Below, one piece after another: positions 57,379 through 64,000 of a stretch of DNA of 64,000 nt. A program made the position numbers and the translations under genes. The stretch comes from Cohnella rhizosphaerae. Its GTDB lineage: Bacteria; Bacillota; Bacilli; Paenibacillales; Paenibacillaceae. The notes beneath the pieces were generated by a model. It was given only the letters and a program-made list of their open reading frames with translations. It was not told where the DNA came from and ran no database searches. The stretch spans positions 1,116,001 to 1,180,000 of the forward strand of contig NZ_JAPDIA010000008.1 of assembly GCF_029525575.1 (NCBI RefSeq), written 5' to 3'. The first letter of the stretch is position 1. Every line of letters begins with the position of its first letter.

Positions 57379-58734
57379 TTACACCTCCATGACGAGCAGC
57401 TCAGGATCGCTAAGCAGCTGTTTAATGTAGTTAACGAATTGTTGTGCGGTCGCGCCGTCGACGATGCGGTGGTCGAAGCTCAAGCTGAGCGCCATGACCG
57501 AAGCGGGTACGATCTCGCCGTTTTTGATGACCGGCTTCTGATCGATGCGGCCTACGCCGAGGATCGCGGATTCAGGGAAGTTGATGACAGGCGTGAAGAA
57601 CAGGCCGCCGGCCGAACCGATGTTGGTGATCGAGATCGTGCTGCCTCTCAGCTCGCCCGCGCCCAGCTTGCCGTCGCGGCCGCGGGTCGCCAGATCCTTG
57701 ATTTCCTTGGCGATGTTCCAGATGTTCTTGCGATCGGCGTCGAAGACGACCGGCACGAGCAAGCCATTGTCCGTGTCGGTGGCGATGCCGATGTTGTAAT
57801 ACTTCTTGAACACGATCTCGTTCGCGGCTTCGTCGATCATCGCGTTCATGACCGGGAACTCGCGTACGGCTGCGACCAGCGCCTTGACGATGAAAGGCAG
57901 GTAAGTCAGCTTGACGCCCTTCTTCTCCGCGAACGCTTTGGAACGGTTGCGCAGCGCGACGAGCGCGGTGACGTCCACTTCGTCCATCAGCGTGACGTGC
58001 GGCGCCGTGTAGACGGACTTGACCATCGCGTTCGCGATTGCCTTGCGAATGCCCTTGAACGGCACGCGTTCTTCGACGCCAGGGCCGGATTGCGCGGCGC
58101 GCGCTGCAGGCGCTGCGGCTTGCGCGGCAGCAGGCGCGGCATCCGCGGACGAAGCTTCGCTCTTCGCAGGCGCTCCGCCTTCGGCGAAGCCGGCAACGTC
58201 CTCGCGGGTGATGCGGCCGTTCTTGCCGGTGCCGGCGACGTCTGCGATGGCAACGCCCTTCTCGCGGGCGAACTTGCGCACGCTCGGCGTAGCGAGCACG
58301 AGCGCGGCGTCCTTGGCGGCCGGCGCGGGTGCCGCGGCTTCGGCTGGCTTCGCCGCCTCTCCTGCCGTCTCTTGGGCCGGCGCCTGGGCCGGCTGCCCCT
58401 TCAGGTCGGCTCCGCCTTGCGCGGAAGCGGCTTCGCCGCTGTGGCCGGAAGGTTCGGCGCCATGGTCGCCGCCCGCTTGCTCGGGCAGTTCGCCTTCGGC
58501 ATCGATGATGGCGACGACTTCGCCGACGCGCATCGTCTGGCCGTCTTTGCCGAACACTTCAAGCACCTTGCCGTTGACCGGGCAAGGCACTTCCATGATG
58601 GCCTTGTCGTTCTGCACTTCCATCAAAATATCTTCGTCGGTCACGGCTTGTCCGGCGGCGATGTGCATTTTGACGATCTCGCCTTCGTGCAGACCTTCGC
58701 CGAGCTCCGGGAACCGGTATTCGAATCTAGCCAT
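57379..58734 (-). CDS. pdhC: Dihydrolipoamide acetyltransferase (PDH E2)
   Basis: 451 residues: one lipoyl domain (lipoyl Lys in EVQNDKAIMEVPCPV), an Ala/Pro-rich linker, peripheral-subunit-binding domain (ATPSVRKFAREKGVAI, GTGKNGRITREDV), second linker, and catalytic domain ending SLSFDHRIVDGATAQQFV (HxxxDG). Core of the complex. AAGGAGG precedes ATG. Intact. Confidence 0.96.
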   Translation of the reverse strand: MARFEYRFPELGEGLHEGEIVKMHIAAGQAVTDEDILMEVQNDKAIMEVPCPVNGKVLEVFGKDGQTMRVGEVVAIIDAEGELPEQAGGDHGAEPSGHSGEAASAQGGADLKGQPAQAPAQETAGEAAKPAEAAAPAPAAKDAALVLATPSVRKFAREKGVAIADVAGTGKNGRITREDVAGFAEGGAPAKSEASSADAAPAAAQAAAPAARAAQSGPGVEERVPFKGIRKAIANAMVKSVYTAPHVTLMDEVDVTALVALRNRSKAFAEKKGVKLTYLPFIVKALVAAVREFPVMNAMIDEAANEIVFKKYYNIGIATDTDNGLLVPVVFDADRKNIWNIAKEIKDLATRGRDGKLGAGELRGSTISITNIGSAGGLFFTPVINFPESAILGVGRIDQKPVIKNGEIVPASVMALSLSFDHRIVDGATAQQFVNYIKQLLSDPELLVMEV

Positions 58735-58754
58735 GCGCTATTCCCTCCTTCACT

Positions 58755-59732
58755 TTAGAACTGAAGCGTTTGGTTGGCAGCCTTCACGATGCGAGCGGGC
58801 GTCGGCAGCCAGGCATCCTCGATCAGCGCGAACGGATACACCGTATCAGGACCAGCGACGCGGAGCACCGGAGCCTCCAGGTGAAGAATCGCTTTTTCGT
58901 TGATCTGCGCGATGATCTCGGCGGCGGCGCCGGAAGTCTTCTGCGCTTCTTGAACGACGATCGCGCGATTCGTCTTCTGGATCGATGCGACGATCGTGTC
59001 GATATCGAGCGGCACGAGCGTGCGCAGGTCGATGACTTCGGCGGATACGCCGTTCTTGGCGAGCTCGTCGGCGGCCTTGATCGCGGTGTGGACCATCAAC
59101 CCATAGGCGATGATCGTAATATCTTTGCCCTCGCGGACGACGTTCGCCTTGCCGAGGGGTACCGTGTACTCGCCTTCAGGCACCTCGTCCTTGAACGCGC
59201 GGTACAAGTTCAGGTGCTCCATGAAAAACACCGGATCGTTGTCGCGGATCGCGGAGATCATGAGACCCTTGGCATCCGCCGGGTTCGAAGGCACGACGAC
59301 CTTGATGCCCGGCGTCTGGATAGCCAGGCCTTCGAGCGAGTCGGTGTGCAGCTCGGCAGCCTTGACGCCGCCGCCGAACGGCGTGCGGAAGACGATCGGC
59401 GCGTTGTAGCGTCCGCCGGAACGGTAGCGCAGGCGAGCGGCCTGCACGAACATTTGGTCGAGCGCCTCATAAATAAAGCCTACGAATTGAATCTCTGCGA
59501 TCGGACGGAAGCCTTGGGTGGCAAGTCCGACAGCGAGCCCGCCGATCGCGGACTCGGCCAGCGGCGTATCGAATACGCGCTGCTCGCCGAACTCCGCCTG
59601 CAAACCCTCGGTCGCGCGGAAGACGCCGCCGACTTTGCCGACGTCTTCGCCGAAGAGCAGGACGCCGGGATCGCGCTTCAGTTCGACGCGCAACGCGTCC
59701 TTGATCGCTTCAATCATGTTCATTTGCGCCAT
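58755..59732 (-). CDS. pdhB: Pyruvate dehydrogenase E1 beta
   Basis: 325 residues. MAQMNMIEAIKDALRVELKR start, LLFGEDVGKVGGVFRATEGL, RTPFGGGVKAAELHTDSLEG and the C-terminal domain EVIDLRTLVPLDIDTI are typical. Pairs with E1 alpha to bind TPP and decarboxylate pyruvate. GGGAGAG upstream. Intact. Confidence 0.95.
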   Translation of the reverse strand: MAQMNMIEAIKDALRVELKRDPGVLLFGEDVGKVGGVFRATEGLQAEFGEQRVFDTPLAESAIGGLAVGLATQGFRPIAEIQFVGFIYEALDQMFVQAARLRYRSGGRYNAPIVFRTPFGGGVKAAELHTDSLEGLAIQTPGIKVVVPSNPADAKGLMISAIRDNDPVFFMEHLNLYRAFKDEVPEGEYTVPLGKANVVREGKDITIIAYGLMVHTAIKAADELAKNGVSAEVIDLRTLVPLDIDTIVASIQKTNRAIVVQEAQKTSGAAAEIIAQINEKAILHLEAPVLRVAGPDTVYPFALIEDAWLPTPARIVKAANQTLQF

Positions 59733-59874
59733 TGGATGTTGTTCTCTCCCATCTAGAGGATGACGGCCGCGATAGATGCGGCTGTACCGTATATATTGAG
59801 CGGGCCGGCACAACGCGGGCCCGTGTCGGGCGCGCCGGATGCATCGGCATTCCGCGCGCGTCCTCGGTTAGCGA

Positions 59875-60976
59875 TCAGAAATCGGCTTTTTGCTCTTCGA
59901 GGTGCGGCGGCGTCGTCTCGAACATCGAGTCGATCAGCCCCGCGACCGTCATCTTCTCGGTCTGCTCGGCCTTTTTTGATGTGTTCGTTCACCGCCGCCT
60001 TGGCTTCTTCCTTGACGCGAGCCGTGTCCTCTTCCGACCACAGACCCTTCGATTCAAGATATTTGCCGAAACGTACGAGCGGATCGCGGAGCAGCCATTC
60101 CTGCTCCTCTTCCTTCGTGCGGTACTTGGTCGCGTCGTCGGACATCGAGTGCGGTCGGAAGCGGTACGTGACGGCTTCGATCAGCGTCGCGCCTCCGCCT
60201 TCGCGGGCGATCTCGGCGGCTTCCTGCACGGCGGAGATGACCGCCAGCACGTCCATGCCGTCGATCTTGACGCCGCGAATGCCGGCGGCGAGCGCCTTGT
60301 GGGCGATCGACTGGGCGGCGGTCTGCTTGGCGAACGGCGTCGTGATGGCATAGCCGTTGTTTTGCACGAAGTAGATGACCGGCAGCTTGAACGAGCCTGC
60401 AAAGTTCATGCCCTCGTAGAAGTCGCCCTCGGAGGAGCCGCCGTCGCCCGTATACGTGATCGCGACGCGCTTCTCGTTCTTCAGCTTGAAACCCATGGCG
60501 ACGCCCGTCGCGTGCAAAATCTGCGCGCCGATGATGATCTGCGGCATCAGCACGTTGACGCCTTCGGGAATCTGGCCGCCGTGCTGGTGGCCGCGCGAAT
60601 ACAAAAACGCCTGATACAGCGGCAGACCGTGCCAGACGAGCTGCGGCATGTCGCGGTAGCCCGGGCAGACGAAATCTTCCTTGGTCAGCGCGTATTCGCT
60701 GCCGACCATCGTGCCTTCCTGGCCGGATACCGGCGCATAGAAGCCCAGGCGTCCTTGACGTCCCAGATTCACCGCGCGGTCGTCCCAGGTACGGGTAAAT
60801 ACCATTCGGTACATGATTTCCTTTAATTGCTCGTCGGACAGGTTCGGCATCGCTGCCGCGTTGACGACTTCGCCTTCTGGGGACAATACCTGAAGCGGCG
60901 TGACGTCTTCCGAATGCACAATATGCGCTGCTTGCTGTCCCGGCTTGGCCGGCGTATCCAAAGATCCTTTGCTCAT
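59875..60976 (-). CDS. pdhA: Pyruvate dehydrogenase E1 alpha (one frame break)
   Basis: About 366 residues when repaired. TPP motif GDGGSSEGDFYEGMNFAG with QNNGYAIT, phosphorylation-loop-like YRFRPHSMSDD. Break at T6 59972-59977; five T gives EHIKKAEQTEKMTVAG and the natural end EEQKADF at stop 59875. As printed, the frame would run on to 59753 with an unrelated tail. First gene of pdhA-pdhB-pdhC-lpdA; a 142-bp gap precedes pdhB. Confidence 0.93.
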
Positions 60977-61028
60977 CGTTACATCTCCTCGTCATGAATT
61001 GTGGAAGAGGGGTTTCTGTTATAGAATT

Positions 61029-61058
61029 ATTATATAGCTGCCATAGTGGTTTGGTCAA
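61029..61058 (-). promoter_or_regulatory. Sigma-A promoter of the pdh operon
   Basis: Minus strand: -35 TTGACC (61053-61058), 18 bp, -10 TATAAT (61029-61034), 53 bp before pdhA. The remaining gap to 61266 has no gene. Confidence 0.7.
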
Positions 61059-61266
61059 AGTAAAAAAAGGCATATTTATTGAATTCTTCCCCGTTGAAAG
61101 CGCAATATGTTTATAGTACAGTTTCAATTATGTTGTATAACACATTAATACAAATCCCGAACAGCCGCCCTTAAAATGGCAGGCGCGGCAACGAACATTC
61201 CTATGTTTTGCCCATGCCGGGGCGCTGCCATACCCGATTCGGGTCACGAGAAAGGAACGATGTCCA

Positions 61267-62010
61267 ATGTCCGATTCCCCTGTCCGCAGAACCGTCGTCA
61301 AACACACGATTCCCAGCAATTACCTCCAAGCCGGCGAACGCGCCGTCCGCTTCTATTTACCTCCAGGGTATCAGGAGTGGCTCAGCTATCCGGTCGTTTA
61401 TTGCCAGGACGGAGAAGATTTTTTTAATTTCGGCAGAATCGCCACGATCTCCCACGGTCTCATTCTCGAAGAGAACTGGGAACCGTTCATCATCGCGGCC
61501 GTCGACGTCGACAAATCGGTGCGCACCGAGGAATATTTGCCCGGCAGCGAACGGCACGAAGCTTATTTGAATTTCTGGCTGCGCGAGCTCGTTCCCTTCG
61601 TCGAAAAAACGTTCGCCGCCCGCGCCTCCGCGGAAGCGCGATTGCTTGCCGGCGACTCGCTCGGGGCTACCGTCTCCTTGTCCATCGCCCTGCGGCGCCC
61701 GGACATGTTTAACCGTCTCCTGTCGTTGTCCGGGGCGTACTACGGCGCATCGATCGCGCAAATGAAGGAAGCCGGCGATTTGTCCTGGCTATCCGCCTGG
61801 ATGACGGTCGGTCTGCAGGAGACCGCGTACGAGACCGAGCGCGGCGTACACAACTTCGTTGAACTGAACCGCGCGGCAAAGCGAATCCTCGAAGACAAGG
61901 GCGCTTACGTCGATTACCGGGAAAAAGACGGCGAGCATAAATGGGGATTTTGGCAAAAGGAGCTGCCGGAGGCGCTGGGCGCGTTCCTTGGGCCGAAGGC
62001 GCATATGTAA
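61267..62010 (+). CDS. Esterase of the enterochelin-esterase/YbbA type
   Basis: 247 residues, alpha/beta hydrolase: VVYCQDGEDFFNFGRIA, nucleophile Ser in LLAGDSLGATVSLSIA, C-terminal catalytic His in EKDGEHKWGFW. No signal peptide. Substrate unknown; relatives hydrolyse siderophores or other esters. Followed by a very strong terminator. Confidence 0.83.
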   Translation: MSDSPVRRTVVKHTIPSNYLQAGERAVRFYLPPGYQEWLSYPVVYCQDGEDFFNFGRIATISHGLILEENWEPFIIAAVDVDKSVRTEEYLPGSERHEAYLNFWLRELVPFVEKTFAARASAEARLLAGDSLGATVSLSIALRRPDMFNRLLSLSGAYYGASIAQMKEAGDLSWLSAWMTVGLQETAYETERGVHNFVELNRAAKRILEDKGAYVDYREKDGEHKWGFWQKELPEALGAFLGPKAHM

Positions 62011-62013
62011 CAA

Positions 62014-62064
62014 AAGGCAGTCGTTGAAGTCATGGATCACATGACTTCAACGACTGCCTTTTTT
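62014..62064. terminator. Perfect 21-bp terminator hairpin after the esterase
   Basis: Arms 62014-62034 and 62040-62060 are perfectly complementary (AAGGCAGTCGTTGAAG with its continuation CATG), loop GATCA, then T6. Confidence 0.95.
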
Positions 62065-62093
62065 GAATGCGCAATTGATTTATGTATTGACTC

Positions 62094-62655
62094 TTGGGTT
62101 TGACTGCATTGGTTGCGATCGTCCTCGTTACAGTATTGTTCTATGGTCTTTCTTACTTGAATAACCGAACGCATACAGATCAGGATGAAGCTATAGCAAC
62201 CAATATTGAAGTGGCAATTTCAAATGCGCCTCTCGTTATTACCGGAAAGGTAATAGACTGCAAAGGAGAACCGCGAAATCTGAGACGAAACGTGTCTGAT
62301 CCGACTAAAGAAAATCAAGAGGTTGTTGTCCCGGGAACAGACTATCGTGTCCTCGTATCTAAAGTGTTAAAGGGAGATTTAGTCGCTGGAGATGAGATTA
62401 AGATCGCAATAGGCGGAGGAAATTACAGAAATGCGAAAGCCCCCCTTGCGAGCAACTTTGGTTGCAGGCGAGGAATACATTTTTACAATCGCGTAAAGCG
62501 GCGCAGACGGTCCGAATTACTATGGAATTATCGAACCCTTTATCTACCAGTTAAAAGAAGGACGCATGATTGCCGTGAGCAACATCGAGAAGTACAAAAA
62601 TGCTTTTCAAGAATCCGCGATGAGTGAAGAGGAGTTTTACAGTAAATTCAAGTGA
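62094..62655 (+). pseudogene. Decayed gene for a small membrane-anchored protein
   Basis: An N-terminal membrane helix (LTALVAIVLVTVLFYGL) and a beta-rich domain (APLVITGKVIDCKGEPR; TDYRVLVSKVLKGD). Only a TTG start without ribosome site, 30 bp after another gene's terminator, so the 5' end seems lost. A break at C6 62440-62445 (five C gives APLRATLVAGEEYIFTIA) is followed in the repaired frame by an in-frame TAA at 62494-62496, after which coding-like sequence continues (GPNYYGIIEPFIYQLKEGRM) to 62655. The nonsense codon is not a homopolymer error, so I call it a pseudogene. Confidence 0.6.
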
Positions 62656-62660
62656 ATGAA

Positions 62661-62700
62661 GGAAGCCGAGACGATGCGCCTCGGCTTTCTTCATTCTTTT
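62661..62700 (+). terminator. Terminator after the decayed gene
   Basis: GGAAGCCGAG / CTCGGCTTTC stem, loop ACGATGCGC, followed by TTCATTCTTTTTT. Confidence 0.75.
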
Positions 62701-62719
62701 TTAAGGTACAGTCACTCTC

Positions 62720-63211
62720 TTACTTTGCGGCCGCGCTCACTTCGCCGGTCTCCAACAAATGTGCAAGCAGTCTCTCGCTCGCTTCGCTAATCAACTCGTA
62801 TGTCTCTTCAAAATTCCCGGTATAGTAAGGGTCCGGCACATCGGCCAGACGCGAGCCCGGCACGAACGACAGGAAGCGAACGACCTCTGCTTTCGTCTCG
62901 TTCCCGAGCGCTTCGCGGATCGCCTTCACATTGCTCTCGTCCATGGCGACGAGCAGATCGAAACGCTCCCCGTCTTCCGCCCGAATGCCGCGCGCCACCA
63001 TGCCTTCGTAGGAAATGCCTTGACCTTCTAAAATTCGGCGCGTGCCTTCGTGCGGCGGCTTGCCCAAGTGCCAATCGCCGGTGCCGCAGGAGTCGATCTC
63101 GATCGATTCCGCGAGCCCCGCCTTCTCTACCCGGTCCCGGAACACGGCCTCGGCCATCGGCGAGCGGCAGATGTTGCCCAGACAGACGAACAATACGCGA
63201 TACATGTTCAT
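62720..63211 (-). CDS. Low-molecular-weight protein tyrosine phosphatase
   Basis: 163 residues. P-loop VCLGNICRSPMAEAVF (CxxxxxRS) and the general-acid loop DVPDPYYTGNF. As printed it is in frame with the channel gene before it, making one 401-residue protein. One G fewer in the C4 run 63220-63223 creates a TGA overlapping this ATG (ATGA), with GGGGAAGGGA as ribosome site, so I treat it as a separate gene. Confidence 0.82.
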   Translation of the reverse strand: MNMYRVLFVCLGNICRSPMAEAVFRDRVEKAGLAESIEIDSCGTGDWHLGKPPHEGTRRILEGQGISYEGMVARGIRAEDGERFDLLVAMDESNVKAIREALGNETKAEVVRFLSFVPGSRLADVPDPYYTGNFEETYELISEASERLLAHLLETGEVSAAAK

Positions 63212-63865
63212 ATTCCCTTCCCCTTCTTCTGCGGCCGATGCATCGAAGCTGCCGTAAGCATGCAGCTTTCTGCGCGGCAGGCGCCACTTGTAATGAACCG
63301 ACAGCATCCGCATCGTCACGGTGGCGGCGAAAAGCGCGAGCAGCGCCCAGGCGGCCCGCATCGGCCCGATCCCCACGGCCATTCCCGCGAGCAGCGCCCA
63401 TACCGCGTAAATCTCATCGCGGAGCACGAGCGGCTTGCGTCCCGCCATAATATCGCGGATCATGCCGCCGCCGATCCCCGTCATCATCGCGGCGACCATG
63501 ACGGCGCTGACCGGCAGCCCCGCCTCTACGGCGTACAGCGCGCCTTGAATCGCGAACGCGGCCAACCCGATGGCGTCGAAAAACGCTTCGCTTTTTTTCC
63601 AATGATAAATCCACGCGTTCGGGAGCACGAATACGATCACGATCGAAATTACCGCCGTCTTGAGCAGAAGGCCTTGGCTCCAAAGCGTCGTGACGGGCAC
63701 GCCGATAAGCAAATTGCGCACGACCCCGCCCCCGAAGGCGGTCACGAGTCCGAGCACGAATACCCCCAGCATATCGTAATGCTCCTCCATCGCGACGATC
63801 GCGCCGCTCACGGCGAAGGCGATGGTGCCGATAATGCTGAACCATTCAAATACGTCCAAAGTCAA
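63208..63865 (-). CDS. TRIC-type cation channel family protein (YicG/UPF0126)
   Basis: About 218 residues when repaired: seven membrane helices in two repeats, each with the Gly-rich motif (GLVTAFGGGVVRNLLIG and MTGIGGGMIRDIMAGRKP). Prokaryotic TRIC channels are trimeric monovalent cation channels. Start probably TTG 63865 (then T-L-D-V-F-E-W), with GGGGGT upstream. Beyond it, 63866-64000 holds no gene I can support. Confidence 0.82.
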
Positions 63866-64000
63866 AACGAATACCCCCGGGCATTTCTCGATTCGAGGCG
63901 GCGCTGTTTTGATTCGACCCCGCAAACCGCCTCATCTATTTTATCGGCTACCGCGTGGCGGCTGCAACGGAGAAATTGAACCAAAACCGTCGGACCTGCC

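Noticed and set aside
55579..58758. Very long plus-strand frames opposite lpdA and pdhC
   Set aside because: Shadows of GC-rich genes on the other strand; no domains, no ribosome sites, low-complexity Arg/Asp composition.

Overview
The window reads as chromosomal DNA of an endospore-forming, GC-rich Bacillota, most likely Paenibacillaceae (Paenibacillus/Cohnella type). Evidence: a GerA-type germination operon, a ComP/ComA/ComQ quorum-sensing locus, a XerS recombinase, an Sda-like domain, a pdhA-pdhB-pdhC-lpdA operon, strong AAGGAGG ribosome binding sites with many GTG/TTG starts and ATGA/GTGA stop-start overlaps, and Rho-independent terminators. No rRNA, tRNA, CRISPR array or transposase was seen.

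Layout. 0-4.3 kb: a rearranged comQXPA-like system (comP-comA-comQ on minus) with a divergent 65-codon gene ending Tyr-Trp-Asn, a candidate ComX pheromone precursor; its sensor half is AT-rich. 4.4-9.5 kb: an Sda-like protein, then xerS, a 51-bp tandem array, a thiamine-binding protein, an aminoglycoside-phosphotransferase-fold kinase and a GH18 protein. The xerS to GH18 block is bracketed by two direct dif-like sites (4920-4947 and 9429-9456). 9.5-15 kb: acetyltransferase, gluQRS, a two-component system and a chemoreceptor. 15-20.4 kb: L-fucose-type catabolism (kinase, aldolase, isomerase) with a divergent LacI regulator and its operator. 20.4-26.3 kb: TmrB-like protein, a second 51-bp array, zinc-ribbon protein, phosphoesterase, HelD, UspA. 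26.4-34 kb: a D-apiose/D-apionate type operon (RuBisCO-like protein, DUF1537 kinase, oxidoisomerase-type dehydrogenase, amidohydrolase, Gfo/Idh/MocA dehydrogenase, GntR regulator, DUF4038 glycosidase). 34-46 kb: NlpC/P60 protein, ger operon, CobW GTPase with a His-rich repeat, SRAP protein and assorted enzymes. 46-55.9 kb: HAD protein, muramidase-like membrane protein, gltD, dfrA-thyA, thioesterase, SgrR-type regulator. 55.9-64 kb: pyruvate dehydrogenase operon, esterase, a decayed gene, LMW phosphatase and TRIC-type channel.

A caution runs through everything: about 25 genes, including housekeeping genes (pdhA, dfrA, xerS, gluQRS), carry one or more frame breaks. Nearly all are repaired by removing one base, usually from a homopolymer. 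I read these as consensus (homopolymer over-call) errors, not biology, so such genes are listed as single CDSs with the break position. One apparent fusion (TRIC channel plus phosphatase) is probably produced by the same error.

Themes: scavenging of plant cell-wall sugars (apiose and fucose are both constituents of rhamnogalacturonan II), cell-cell signalling and sporulation control, and an uncharacterised dispersed 51-bp repeat family present as two arrays and one solo copy, always intergenic.
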